A stretch of 64,000 nt of DNA from Candidatus Poseidoniaceae archaeon (GCA_949372655.1 CASIAI010000008.1:1-64000); one strand, 5' to 3'; shown: positions 1 to 9,659, numbered from the stretch's first letter. Notes: a model not told the origin generated them from the sequence alone. Translations and numbers: made by a program.

Positions 1-921
1 CCAGGGGGTATGTCCAAGGTAATGCACATCTTAGCGGAAAATTCACCAGATGGCTGGGAAAGTGAAATGATAAGTTCTCATTCTGCTTCAGGACTTCTTA
101 GAAAAATCAGTGCATGGAAAACGGTTAGAGCTTTTTTGAAAGAGAATAAAAATAAATTTGACCTTGTACACATTCACTCTGCAGCAGGATTTTCATATCG
201 ACGCAAATTAAACCTAGCTAAATTGGCCCATAACCTAGATTTTCCGACTATTATGCACATACACAGTGGCCAATTTGATATAATGGCAGAAAAACGAAAA
301 AATATCAAAAAAGAACTCCTTCCCTTCAAAGTGGTAGTTCTGAACAAATATTGGAATGATAGATTAAATCCAATTATTGGAAAATGTTCTGTAATTTCAA
401 ATCCTATTGACCCCAAAATTGAGATTGGTGATTTTGATAAAAGAAAAACTAAGCAACTTCTTCTTCTAGGCAGGGCAGACCCGGTAAAAGGACATGATTT
501 TGCATTCAAAATAGCAAGAGAGATTCGTAATAATGGATGGAAATTGTATGCTACCGGCACGGAACATAGTGAAGAAGCAATTACTGGCTTAGGATGGATA
601 AGTGAGGAGAGAAAATATGAATTGTTGAAAGATAGCACTGCTCTATTAATTCCATCACAGTTTGAGGGTCAACCAATGGTTATGTATGAGGCGATTAAAT
701 CTGGTTGCCAAGTCATCGCTTCAGAAAATATTAACGAAATTCCAGATTGTATTTATTCTGCCCCTCACAATGAGTTACAATCTTGGGTTGAAGTTATTGA
801 ACAAATTGAACCACTAGGCGAAAATAATATTTCAGAGTTGCACTCAATAGAACAAATAAATAAAAAATGGTCAGAATTATATTCTAAAGCCATAACTAAT
901 CATAATTCGAGTAATGAATGA
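1..921 (+). CDS. GT4-type glycosyltransferase, 5' end outside window
   Basis: Retaining GT-B glycosyltransferase that would add a sugar during surface glycan assembly. The donor-binding half is clear: a GRADPVKGHD segment near residue 155, then SQFEGQPMVMYEAI, which carries the E-x7-E signature of GT4 enzymes. The first three codons of the window read Pro-Gly-Gly in frame with the Met at position 10. Together they rebuild the PGGM-x-x-V loop found roughly 10-20 residues into GT4 proteins. I therefore read the Met at 10 as internal and the gene as beginning upstream of the window. Its 3' end overlaps the convergent glycosyltransferase by 22 bases. The substrate cannot be told from the sequence. 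Confidence 0.85.
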   Translation, partial: PGGMSKVMHILAENSPDGWESEMISSHSASGLLRKISAWKTVRAFLKENKNKFDLVHIHSAAGFSYRRKLNLAKLAHNLDFPTIMHIHSGQFDIMAEKRKNIKKELLPFKVVVLNKYWNDRLNPIIGKCSVISNPIDPKIEIGDFDKRKTKQLLLLGRADPVKGHDFAFKIAREIRNNGWKLYATGTEHSEEAITGLGWISEERKYELLKDSTALLIPSQFEGQPMVMYEAIKSGCQVIASENINEIPDCIYSAPHNELQSWVEVIEQIEPLGENNISELHSIEQINKKWSELYSKAITNHNSSNE

Positions 922-2039
922 AATTTGGAGAGATAAACCTCTCTAAATTGAGAGGCTGTTTTCTCTAGTTTGACTCTAGTATTTCTCTGACTCAATAATG
1001 CTTCTGCTAATGCTTGGGAATTACCCCATTCAACAGACATACCTAACTTTTCACTTTCGCAAATTTCTGCCATCAAACAATTACTGTTTACAATACTTGG
1101 AATGCCGAGTGAAGAGGCGTCGAACATTTTGACTGGTAATGCGCCATCATTGATGTTACCTCTAGCAGGGTCATATAATGCATACATTACATTGGTTTCT
1201 TTCAATAATTTTTCTAAATCTTCTTTTTGATAAGAACCTTTTATGTCATATTTTATTTCGTGTTCCTGTGAAAAACTTTCGATAATTCGCTTGGCCTTTT
1301 CCCATGATATCCCATCACCTGCAATCAGTAACTTTGGACGTTGGGCTTTTGGAATAATCCGAATTGCTTCTAAAAGCAATTCAATACTATCTATGTCTCT
1401 AATTCTACCTATATGCGAAACTGTCCAACTATCCTCGTTTGGGAGTGAAATCTGAATTGTTTTAATCGGTCTATTTTCTACAACTGTTGATTCAAAACCA
1501 AACGAACTTAGCCATTCCTTGAATCCTGGATATTTGCCGTTTTCAATGGAACCACTACTACTTATTATCAAATCAACATTAGTTAACTTATTTAGAAAAA
1601 TCTTCTTCATTCTCCGACTTACTATTCGACGTAACACTGACTTAGGATTGGGCATTAATACCCATGTGTGTTGAAGGTCATGCATATCTAAAACTAAAGG
1701 AATACCAAGCGATTTTTTTATTAAACAACCAACTTCAAGAGTATCTGCATCATGACAGATTATCATATTTGGTTTACTTTCATATATCATTGAAGTTACT
1801 TTTTTTGTAAATTTCTTCAATCCTAAAACAGTCTTTAACAATCCGCCATAAGGTGATTTGCCTAATTGATATCGGGAAATTAATACTCCATCAATTTCAG
1901 ATTCTTGTTGTGAAGAATGTTGGCGGTCATATGCATGAATTGTAACATTATGTCCGGCTTCAACTAGCCATCTAGCTGAATTTATCACCCTAGGGTCGGG
2001 GTCACAGGCATTTGTCACCACCATTGCAACATTCGCCAT
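900..2039 (-). CDS. GT4-type glycosyltransferase
   Basis: 379-residue GT-B glycosyltransferase. The N-terminal Rossmann half has the pattern DPRVINSARWLVEAGHNV typical of acceptor-side GT4 domains. The C-terminal half has an HIGRIRD strand and a PVKMFDASSLGIP segment, where the usual E-x7-E site is degenerate. An upstream TTG in frame at 2114 would add 25 residues unlike the family, so I place the start at the ATG ending at 2039, which begins MANVAMVV. The 3' end overlaps the neighbouring glycosyltransferase by 22 bases. About 265 AT-rich bases without an identifiable gene lie between it and the next gene. A role in surface glycan assembly is inferred from fold and context. Confidence 0.85.
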   Translation of the reverse strand: MANVAMVVTNACDPDPRVINSARWLVEAGHNVTIHAYDRQHSSQQESEIDGVLISRYQLGKSPYGGLLKTVLGLKKFTKKVTSMIYESKPNMIICHDADTLEVGCLIKKSLGIPLVLDMHDLQHTWVLMPNPKSVLRRIVSRRMKKIFLNKLTNVDLIISSSGSIENGKYPGFKEWLSSFGFESTVVENRPIKTIQISLPNEDSWTVSHIGRIRDIDSIELLLEAIRIIPKAQRPKLLIAGDGISWEKAKRIIESFSQEHEIKYDIKGSYQKEDLEKLLKETNVMYALYDPARGNINDGALPVKMFDASSLGIPSIVNSNCLMAEICESEKLGMSVEWGNSQALAEALLSQRNTRVKLEKTASQFREVYLSKFHSLLEL

Positions 2040-2304
2040 ATACGATGCTAGGTCGCTATCAATCAAGACTGTTGTGATATTGCTTGGTCCAATATGTTGG
2101 AAACTTGACGCCAAAAATAGCTCTCTTCTACAAATTATCTTGCTTTTTACAATTCTCTAAGATTAAATTTATCGACATTTTTATCCAATCAACAGTTGAC
2201 TGAACGAATTCTTTTTGATCGAAAAATCATCTACACTCTTAATATATCAAATAACACTCAACTCCAGATTCAAAAATATAGATTGAATATTATAATTATT
2301 GAAA

Positions 2305-3449
2305 TTAATATTCTTTTTTATTAATTTGAACCGCATAATTTAATTCATCGATTGCTTTTTGCCATGAACAATTATCAACTGCATATTTCCGTGAGGCTTT
2401 ACTTGCTTCGAGAAATTTTTCATCATTCAATGACTTTATCCATTCAACACCTAAATCATGGAAATCAAATTGTTCAACCAAACGAAGCCATGAATTATCA
2501 GAATTTGGTAAAGTATGTCCATCATGTTTTAATCCGTAAACTAATAATCCTGAAGAGAGATATTCACTTCTTTTGAGCGGACTAGCTAATGACCAAACTT
2601 TAGAATCTGGCATTGGTAGTAAACCTATATGTTGAGTATTGATAATTTTAGCTATATCTTTATGTTTTATTTTTGGATAAATTTTCAACCATGTATTTTG
2701 TTTTTCTATCATCTTTAGTTGTTCAAAGCGTCGCCCTCTCCAATCATAGTCAACTTTGTATTAGTGTTAGATTGAAGTTTGTGAGCTAACATTGGTAATG
2801 CTAAGATCCCTCTATGTTTATCTAAACGACCGTGATATACTAAGCGTATCTCACTTTCGATTGATACTTTTTTTTCATTCTCAAATAATTCAGGGTCAAC
2901 TCCTGCAGGCAAAACATGTATTCTTTCTAGAGGTATCGGGAAGTTTTGGCTTACAAAGTTTTTATGTGCGTTAGAAACTACACAACCTGCAGATATCTTT
3001 TCATTTAACACATATTTCCAAGCTGATTTCCAATATCTCCACTGAAGTTTAGCAAACAGGGAAACATCAGCAGGAGGTGATCTGTCAATCAAAATAATTT
3101 TGTTACCTCTTTTTTCAAGAAAAGGAAGTAAAAATTTTGCTATCTGCCAATCGATAAGAACTATATCAAAATTGTTTTTTAATTGTTTTTTGAACCATTT
3201 TTTCGCTGATTTTGCAATGCTTGATGATTGACGACCTTTAATTTTAGACTTGAAAAGTTCAACGTGTGTCCACGGATAATTTTGATGAACTTTTTTATTA
3301 TCAGGGTTTAGAAAGGTCAATTTGTGTCCGTAATTAACTAATCCTTGGGCTAAAGATAGGGTCGTTGTTGAACATAAATCATTCACCTTGCGTACTGTAA
3401 CCCAGCATATGTTTAATGGTTTTTCACTAACATTTCTCGGGCTCGCCAT
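2305..3449 (-). pseudogene. GT4-type glycosyltransferase split by a frameshift
   Basis: Two adjacent frames read as one glycosyltransferase. The upstream piece (2715-3449, 244 codons) carries the N-terminal GT-B half and the start of the donor half (VYHGRLDKHRGI, then MIGEGDA). It stops at 2715-2717. The second piece continues in another frame with LEQLKMIEKQ and holds the rest of the donor domain, including LKRSEYLSSGLLVYG. Restoring one T in the TTT run near 2726-2729 gives MIGEGDAFEQLKMI and a protein of about 381 residues, the normal GT4 length. All expected motifs survive, so this is either a very recent mutation or a one-base error in the assembled sequence. The start is an ATG at 3449. 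Confidence 0.8.
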
Positions 3450-3575
3450 GTAATTAAATATGGGGTTCAGTATTATATTGTTCGCTTATAATTTAAAATA
3501 ATATATATCATCAAAAACTAGATCATAAAATAATTTACGGGAAAAGGCAGTTAAATATGAAGTATTAGCGATAGT

Positions 3576-4919
3576 ATGGAGGGTCAGGATTCACAGATTG
3601 AAATAGAATTTTCTGAACAAGAATATACTGCATCTCTTAACCTTGCTGTAAAACAAGCGGAAAGACATGAAAGAGAGATTTATCGGTTAAAAAATTCTGC
3701 GACATATAGATTGGGTGAACATCTAACTGCCTCTATTAGACGTCCTTGGAAATTATTGTTTTTGCCATTAACTTTCCCTTATCATTCTTTTTTAATCGGT
3801 CTAGAAAAAATAGGAATGAAAGCTCCACCAAACAGTGGCATGATTGGTTTGAACAGCAATACAAACTCCGAAGATTGTGTTGTTTTATTTCCTACCAACG
3901 GAGTGGGTTTTGGCCATTTTACCAGAATGTATGCTGTAGCCAAATCGATTCGTCAACACAGCCCTAGCACTGAAGTAATATTTTTCACCCCTATGCCGAC
4001 TTTACATATACCATATATTGAAAACTTTCCGACATACCATATTGCTGGAAAATACAAGTTTCAGGGCATGTCATCTACGCAATGGAATGGTCTTATTGAA
4101 GAACAATTATTGATGATTCTAGAAACTCACAAACCTAAGCTCTTCATGTTTGATGGAGCATATCCTTACAGAGGCATGTTGAATGCAATACAAAGAAGGC
4201 CATCAATGAAGAAGGCGTGGATGAGACGGGGTATGTTCAAAAAAGGATCTAAAATACCTGTAGATAGTATTCAGTTCTTTGATACAATTCTTCATCCAGG
4301 TGATTCAATTACAACGCAAGAACAAAACGTGGAACATTCGGTTGAAGTCAAACATGTACCTCCTATAATCTTGGTGAAAGAGGAAGAAATGCTGTCGAAA
4401 AAAGAAGCACGTAGTCGGCTTGGCGTCCCTCAATCGGCGGAAGTATGGTATGTTCAATTAGGAGCAGGGCAAATTAACGATATTGAATCGGAAATACGCC
4501 TTACAATTGACGCATTATTGGAGCGTAATTCTGATTTATTTATTGTAATAGGGGAATCATTACTCGGCAAGAGAGTATCGTTTTCCAACGAACGAGTGAG
4601 AATTCTCCGTGATTATCCAAATGCGATTTACTTCAGAGGATTTGACTATTCGATACAAGCTGGCGGGTACAATTCTTTTCATGAAATGCGCTCTTCTCAG
4701 ATTCCTACGATTTTTTATCCAAACATGAACACAGGTATGGATGATCAATTGGCGAGATGTAAGGTTGCTGAAGAAGAAGGTTGGGGGATTGTCATTGAAA
4801 AAAGAGAAACTAAATCAATTGTTCAAGCGATACGTGAAATAGTCAATATTGATGCTAATATTAAGCATCATCTTTCATATCATGATACTTCTTGGATTAC
4901 TGAATTAATCATCGATTGA
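3576..4919 (+). CDS. MurG-like GT-B glycosyltransferase with N-terminal membrane-associating segment
   Basis: 447-residue protein. Residues 1-45 are charged and look coiled-coil. They are followed by YRLGEHLTASIRRPWKLLFLP, an amphipathic or hydrophobic stretch also seen ahead of other surface-glycan transferases. From about residue 105 the protein resembles the MurG/GT28 superfamily: a Gly-rich loop NGVGFGHFTRM, a conserved FDGAYPYRGMLNA block, and a C-terminal donor region with AGGYNSFHEM, which fits the Gly-Gly nucleotide-sugar loop. It is clearly paralogous to the minus-strand gene at 8257-9558, sharing the FDG-x-YP-x-RG-x-LNA block and the following Trp-Arg segment. The acceptor is unknown. 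Membrane association at the cytoplasmic face is inferred. Confidence 0.7.
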   Translation: MEGQDSQIEIEFSEQEYTASLNLAVKQAERHEREIYRLKNSATYRLGEHLTASIRRPWKLLFLPLTFPYHSFLIGLEKIGMKAPPNSGMIGLNSNTNSEDCVVLFPTNGVGFGHFTRMYAVAKSIRQHSPSTEVIFFTPMPTLHIPYIENFPTYHIAGKYKFQGMSSTQWNGLIEEQLLMILETHKPKLFMFDGAYPYRGMLNAIQRRPSMKKAWMRRGMFKKGSKIPVDSIQFFDTILHPGDSITTQEQNVEHSVEVKHVPPIILVKEEEMLSKKEARSRLGVPQSAEVWYVQLGAGQINDIESEIRLTIDALLERNSDLFIVIGESLLGKRVSFSNERVRILRDYPNAIYFRGFDYSIQAGGYNSFHEMRSSQIPTIFYPNMNTGMDDQLARCKVAEEEGWGIVIEKRETKSIVQAIREIVNIDANIKHHLSYHDTSWITELIID

Positions 4920-4924
4920 TTTCA

Positions 4925-5083
4925 TTATTCGGAGCGATTTTGTCGAATCGAGTGGATTTTCTTGAGAAATTTGGCGGGCATAGAGTATCCTTCACTTTCT
5001 TCATCAAAATATCGAATCAAATCACTCTCAATTTTATTTAGTATAGAGATGGTTTTCGTATTGATTACTTGAAAAATTACTAA
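4925..5083 (-). other. In-frame open extension (53 codons) immediately after the stop of the SGNH-like gene
   Basis: Directly after the TAA at 5084-5086, the same frame stays open for 52 sense codons and ends with TAA at 4925-4927. The encoded tail is rich in charged residues (DLIRYFDEESEGYSMPAKF, then LKKIHSIRQNRSE) and looks like protein rather than random AT-rich sequence. It has no ATG near its start; internal TTG and ATT codons are available. It may be the lost C-terminus of the upstream gene, a separate small gene, or chance. No function can be given. Confidence 0.3.
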
Positions 5084-5929
5084 TTAATCACTTGAATTTA
5101 TTTTTTGATAGATTTTTATAATTCGATTATATTGTGCTAATCCGACCGTTTCCAGTGCGGTTTTTGCATAGTGTGCTAAATCTTTTCCATCTTTTGCTAA
5201 TAAGTCCTTTTTCTCATGCTTTTGAAATAATTCTGCAGGTTCAAAAAGAGGAATATTATTGCTTACACAGAAGTTGGATACCATTTGGCATAATTTGTTT
5301 CGAGATGGAATTATTTCACCGTTATGTCCTTCAGTATTTATATGATTCACAAACAAAATTGGTTTTTCATGTATAAAGTGGATTATCTTTCCGAGATAAG
5401 AATGAATCGATTCTTCATTCATTAGCATCGGTGTCAAGCCAGAAATTATTTTTCTATACTTTGTGGGTATTGATTCAGGATAGGGTACATTAGGAGTTTT
5501 GATATTATCAGAGCGATTTTTGAAAGCCAAATTTATTTCATCTCTAAGTTTGTTTCCAAATTCACCATTAGGAGTACATAGGTTACGGTTTACTTCATTG
5601 AACTGCAAAGGATGTTCTTGATAGAATATCGCTTTCAATGAAGAGATTTCAATGACAATTATGTCTATGCTTCTAAAATCGAAGTTTTCTTCTGGCCTAA
5701 GTTTAATTCCTGAACGAGTTCCAACCTGAATATCAACTATATTTTCCAAATATTCAGATTTCCTTGACAAAACCTCAAGACGTAATAATATCTCTGGGAG
5801 CGAATGGACGAAAGAATTCATTCCACCGTTGTCTAACTTGATCAGTCCTAACGATTGGACTTCATTGAGTGTATCGTGTACCCTACAAGTCCCAATAACA
5901 GTAACCGTTGGCACCTTGTCTTCGACCAT
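5084..5929 (-). CDS. SGNH/GSCFA-like hydrolase-fold protein of unknown function
   Basis: 281-residue soluble protein. The N-terminus VTVIGTCRVHD resembles the first block of SGNH-fold proteins in polysaccharide loci, where a Gly-x-Cys or Gly-x-Ser loop follows the first strand. IIVIEISSLKAIF and ILFVNHINTEGHNG fit the later strands, and NIPLFEP the fourth. Cys replaces the usual nucleophilic Ser, so catalysis is uncertain. The terminal block (AKDGKDLAHYAKTA) has an Asp and His that could serve as the Asp-x-x-His pair. It lies alone between divergent and convergent glycan genes. The same frame stays open for another 52 codons after the stop. A glycan-modifying role is inference from context. 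Confidence 0.5.
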   Translation of the reverse strand: MVEDKVPTVTVIGTCRVHDTLNEVQSLGLIKLDNGGMNSFVHSLPEILLRLEVLSRKSEYLENIVDIQVGTRSGIKLRPEENFDFRSIDIIVIEISSLKAIFYQEHPLQFNEVNRNLCTPNGEFGNKLRDEINLAFKNRSDNIKTPNVPYPESIPTKYRKIISGLTPMLMNEESIHSYLGKIIHFIHEKPILFVNHINTEGHNGEIIPSRNKLCQMVSNFCVSNNIPLFEPAELFQKHEKKDLLAKDGKDLAHYAKTALETVGLAQYNRIIKIYQKINSSD

Positions 5930-6046
5930 GAGTAATTTATATAGTTATAGTTTATAGCATTTCGTTGAAATATATTCCAACTGTAAAACCCTTTTTTCCT
6001 AATTAGTTTAGGGAACTTTCAAGTGGCACTCTCAATAGGATGATCC

Positions 6047-7045
6047 ATGAGTCACAGCAGATTAAGCACTCCGATCCATGTATTGGTTACTGGAGGGGCG
6101 GGATTTATTGGCTCGAATCTTGCTGAACACTTGATTCAGAACGGTATACGAGTCACGGTATTAGATAATTTATTGACCGGAAAAATCGAAAATATTTCGC
6201 ACCTTATGGATTCTGAGTTATTTACATTCGTTAAAGGAGATATTCGGGATTTTCAGACATGCAAAGATGCCGTTGTCGGATGTACTCACATCAGCCACCA
6301 AGCAGCTTTGGGCTCAGTTCCAAGATCAATTGACGATCCAATCACAAGTCTCGACATAAACATTTCAGGGACTGTGAATGTATTCCGGGCTGCTGTCGAA
6401 GAAGGAGTCAAGAGGATTGTTTTTGCATCGAGTTCGTCCGTTTACGGTAACGATCAAACGTTACCGAAGACCGAGGCTAAAGTCGGTGAAGTTCTTTCAC
6501 CTTATGCCGCAAGTAAACGCTCAATGGAACTGATTCAACAGGCTTTTGTCGAATGCTACGATGTCGAGATACTTGGTTTTCGATATTTCAATGTCTTTGG
6601 AAAGCGACAAGATCCCGAAGGGCCTTATGCTGCAGTGATTCCTAAATTCATCATGAGTCTTGTCGATGGAGAAACTCCGTTTATCTTTGGTGATGGCGAG
6701 CAAAGCCGTGATTTCACCCATATCAGTAATGTTGTAACTGGAAATATGGCTGCTTTACTGAAACCATCTTTGGGTAAATTGAATGGAAAAGTGATCAACT
6801 TGGCATACGGTGGTATGACTACTGTGAATGAACTATTTTACGGAATTCGGAAAAATGTAGGTCTTCAATATCCAGATGCACTTAAAATTGAACCATCATA
6901 TCAGGCTAAAAGGTTGGGTGATATTTTACATTCACACGCCAATATTGATATGGCGAAAAGTGAACTTGGCTTCGTTCCCGATATTGCTATCGATGAAGGA
7001 CTTCAACGAACAGTTGAGTGGTATCTGCAACAAGTGAAGGATTAG
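6047..7045 (+). CDS. UDP-sugar 4-epimerase, WbpP/TviC-like (extended SDR)
   Basis: 332-residue extended short-chain dehydrogenase/reductase. It probably interconverts UDP-N-acetylhexosamines or their uronic acids at C4 for surface glycan synthesis. The NAD-binding motif GGAGFIG lies at about residues 16-22. The catalytic site is visible as a Ser-rich FASSSSVYG block and a YAASK (Tyr-x-x-x-Lys) motif. HQAALGSVPRSIDDP and FRYFNVFGKRQDPEGPYAAVIP match the WbpP/TviC branch better than classical GalE. It begins an apparent operon: the PP-loop gene starts one base after its stop. A matching TviB/WbpA-type dehydrogenase lies about 9 kb downstream. The exact sugar is not determined by sequence alone. 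Confidence 0.85.
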   Translation: MSHSRLSTPIHVLVTGGAGFIGSNLAEHLIQNGIRVTVLDNLLTGKIENISHLMDSELFTFVKGDIRDFQTCKDAVVGCTHISHQAALGSVPRSIDDPITSLDINISGTVNVFRAAVEEGVKRIVFASSSSVYGNDQTLPKTEAKVGEVLSPYAASKRSMELIQQAFVECYDVEILGFRYFNVFGKRQDPEGPYAAVIPKFIMSLVDGETPFIFGDGEQSRDFTHISNVVTGNMAALLKPSLGKLNGKVINLAYGGMTTVNELFYGIRKNVGLQYPDALKIEPSYQAKRLGDILHSHANIDMAKSELGFVPDIAIDEGLQRTVEWYLQQVKD

Positions 7046-7046
7046 T

Positions 7047-8288
7047 ATGCACGTTAATGTCTCGATGCACAAAGGCATCTTCACCTTGGAATTTCAACCC
7101 GAAGATGATGAGCCAATTCAGCGAAAAGCAGAAATGGCGAACATGTCCTGTTACCTTCGTGGGCCTGAAGATTGGGAAATATCTGATATACATCCAGACC
7201 ATATAGCATTGAGCGTTCTGCTGATTGTGCGGCCTTGGTTTAACAAATCGCTTCATTTATCGTTCGGAGTGAGTCAGAGATTTGCTGATGCATGTCAAAA
7301 AATGAACATAACTATTACTCCAGTCGATCTTCAGATAATCCCTTATGATTCTGATTTGGCTGAATATTTAGGTCTTGCATACAGTGGAGGAGCCGATTCA
7401 ACCGCTGCTCTTTCGGTTCTACCTCCATCTACGATTCCCTTCTTCCTTGATCGTCCAGATTCTGGTGGCTCACTGTACTCTAAAGAAGCAGCTTTGCATT
7501 CAGTAAAGAAACTCTCGCAAATAGGGTATGATTGCCAAATTGTGGAATGTGATTTAGAGTTAATTCGCAAACCATTAGGTTTTCCAACTGATTTGTCCAA
7601 TGGAATCCCGGCAATTCTCTTTGCCAAGAAAATGAAGCTTTTTGGAATTGCCTATGGCACAGTTCTTGAATCTCTCTACGGTTTAGGTAGAATACAGTAC
7701 AAAGAATACTCTGAAACATCGCACTACAAAAATTGGTGGGATATCTTTGCTCAAGCCGGTTTGCCTTTGTCTTATCCAACTGGTGGGATCAGTGAAGTCG
7801 GCACTGAGCTGATTTGTTCGAAATCAAGTATAGGCAATCTTTCCCAATCATGTATACGAGGCACTGCAATGGAGCCTTGCCATTTTTGTTGGAAATGTTT
7901 CCGAAAACAAACAGTAAGAGGAGCTCTAAATATTATCGAACATAATATGGAAAAAACGCATCACCTTCTCAAGAGTAAAGAAGTACGTTCCAAATTACTA
8001 CAACTACCGATTAGCCATGAAAACGTTCTCCTATTTTCGTTTGCAAGGCTCGATTTGACACATTATCCCAAAGGTTTCATTCAACGTTTTGACAATGAGA
8101 ACTCTCTCGCATATCTCGCACATTGGTATTCGAAATCAAGAATATACATTCATGAGCGTATACGTGAATACACAGAGGCACGCATCAGATCATACATCGG
8201 AGTGAACAGCAGTGAAATGGAAAACCAACTTGAAGATTGGAACAACCAAGACCGAATTAATCGTTTAAATCCACTTGAGCTTGATTAG
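7047..8288 (+). CDS. PP-loop ATP pyrophosphatase-family protein in the glycan cluster
   Basis: 413-residue protein with a clear PP-loop, LAYSGGADSTAALS (about residues 109-122), the ATP-binding loop of N-type ATP pyrophosphatases such as QueC and asparagine synthetase. A later CHFCWKCFRK block gives a C-x2-C-x2-C cluster that probably binds zinc, resembling the distal cysteines of QueC and some tRNA-modifying PP-loop enzymes. Such enzymes adenylate a carbonyl or carboxyl group and then let an N or S nucleophile attack. Tight coupling to the UDP-sugar epimerase (one base apart) suggests an adenylation step on a sugar or acid for the glycan, which is inference. It is not a recognisable WbpG. 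Its 3' end overlaps the convergent transferase by 32 bases. Confidence 0.65.
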   Translation: MHVNVSMHKGIFTLEFQPEDDEPIQRKAEMANMSCYLRGPEDWEISDIHPDHIALSVLLIVRPWFNKSLHLSFGVSQRFADACQKMNITITPVDLQIIPYDSDLAEYLGLAYSGGADSTAALSVLPPSTIPFFLDRPDSGGSLYSKEAALHSVKKLSQIGYDCQIVECDLELIRKPLGFPTDLSNGIPAILFAKKMKLFGIAYGTVLESLYGLGRIQYKEYSETSHYKNWWDIFAQAGLPLSYPTGGISEVGTELICSKSSIGNLSQSCIRGTAMEPCHFCWKCFRKQTVRGALNIIEHNMEKTHHLLKSKEVRSKLLQLPISHENVLLFSFARLDLTHYPKGFIQRFDNENSLAYLAHWYSKSRIYIHERIREYTEARIRSYIGVNSSEMENQLEDWNNQDRINRLNPLELD

Positions 8289-9558
8289 ACTCATGCAATG
8301 AATAAAGATATTTGCACAATTCCTCCGTTCCACTTTGAATGTTTAAATCCGACATTCTTTGGATTAATTGTTCTCGGAATTGGTTGTTAAATAAGCGTTC
8401 AATTCCATCTGAAATATACGACGAGTCATGCTCATTTTGTATCAAAACAATTGGTAAGTTTGGCATACCAAATTCACGAGTAATTGAATCAAGATTCTTT
8501 TCAGATTCAACTATACACATCGTAGGTTTTTGATTTCTGAAGCATGAGTAGATATTGAAAAAATCGGGCGAAATTAGGCATACATCGGCTATCTGTATTG
8601 CATCACTGGTCGAAATATCATGATAGGTTGTTACATTCAAGTGGTTTGCAAATTTTTTCGGGACAGCGGTGTTTAAGCATAGTATTTGGACATCATTGGT
8701 TGAAGTTAACTGTTCAAAAATTTGATCGACCTTTACCACATTTTTCGAGAGTTGAACAAAGACCACTTTTTTGTGCGATTGAACAATACTCTTTCTCAAT
8801 TGAGTCAATGCTTTTTGACCATGAGAATCCCGAATTATCGGGTTACAGAATATTGTTCCGCTTTTCCCGATTATTGTGTCCGGGTCATCTCTTCTACTCA
8901 TACTCGGGTGAATTGTCGCATCAAAGGAATCAAACGCATCAATTGGTAATGAAGAAATTTTGAAACTAAGAAGCGATTCACGAATCCAGAATCTGTTCAT
9001 TTCTGGTCTTAAGGATACAGCGTTTAGCAATCCCCTAAATGGATAATCACCATCGAAAATCATGGTTCGAGGGTGGAAAGTATCTAGTATGCCTGAAAAT
9101 ATTTGCTCCACTTTACGATTCCATATTCGCGGTATCATGTCTGGAAAATTCTTTCGTGCAGGCATTGAGTATAACGCATGAGACTCAATATATTCATACT
9201 CACGAATTTCTCTGTCGTTAGTTACATGAATCGTTTGAATGCCAAATTTACGCATTTCCCTGAGAATAATTTCCATACGATCAAAGTGAATCCCTCTTGG
9301 AGATTCAGCAGAATATCCAATCACGCAATTACGAGTAATCTTTGTAATTGGTTCTGGAAGAATGTTCTTTTTTGTCGCTCTTTTGTATAAAAAAACAAGA
9401 ATGTTGAATGGAAGCATCGGCAATGTGATTGGGCGTTCAATCGCTCGAACGAAAAGGTTTCCAAATTGGAAGGAAAAGGTATTCCTTAATCGCTCTACTT
9501 CGCTTTGCAAAGTTTCCTCCCTTCGCGAGACGTGTGTAAGCTCAAGATACTCGTCCAC
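8257..9558 (-). CDS. MurG-like GT-B glycosyltransferase, paralogue of the gene at 3576
   Basis: About 433 residues from a GTG at 9558. An ATG at 9669 in the same frame would add 37 residues but would overlap the divergent gene, so I prefer the GTG; the choice is open. The layout matches the paralogue at 3576-4919: a charged N-terminus, then a membrane-associating segment (QFGNLFVRAIERPITLPMLP), then the GT-B-like core. The shared IFDGDYPFRGLLNA block and the following Trp-Arg segment are unmistakable. The donor half has degraded more, and I cannot find the Gly-Gly loop present in the paralogue, so its activity may differ or be lost. The 3' end overlaps the PP-loop gene by 32 bases. Confidence 0.65.
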   Translation of the reverse strand: MDEYLELTHVSRREETLQSEVERLRNTFSFQFGNLFVRAIERPITLPMLPFNILVFLYKRATKKNILPEPITKITRNCVIGYSAESPRGIHFDRMEIILREMRKFGIQTIHVTNDREIREYEYIESHALYSMPARKNFPDMIPRIWNRKVEQIFSGILDTFHPRTMIFDGDYPFRGLLNAVSLRPEMNRFWIRESLLSFKISSLPIDAFDSFDATIHPSMSRRDDPDTIIGKSGTIFCNPIIRDSHGQKALTQLRKSIVQSHKKVVFVQLSKNVVKVDQIFEQLTSTNDVQILCLNTAVPKKFANHLNVTTYHDISTSDAIQIADVCLISPDFFNIYSCFRNQKPTMCIVESEKNLDSITREFGMPNLPIVLIQNEHDSSYISDGIERLFNNQFREQLIQRMSDLNIQSGTEELCKYLYSLHESNQAQVDLND

Positions 9559-9659
9559 AGAGGAATGTGACCGCCGAAGGTTAATGATTTGTATGAATAT
9601 AATCTCTTTTTTCCTTGCGTAAAGAGAGTATTCATGAAGTGGCAGTAGTAGGGGAGTAC

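Noticed and set aside
2040-2304. Possible small gene or RNA in the longest gap
   Set aside because: The region is AT-rich, has no open frame with protein-like sequence, no clear hairpin and no tRNA-like segment.
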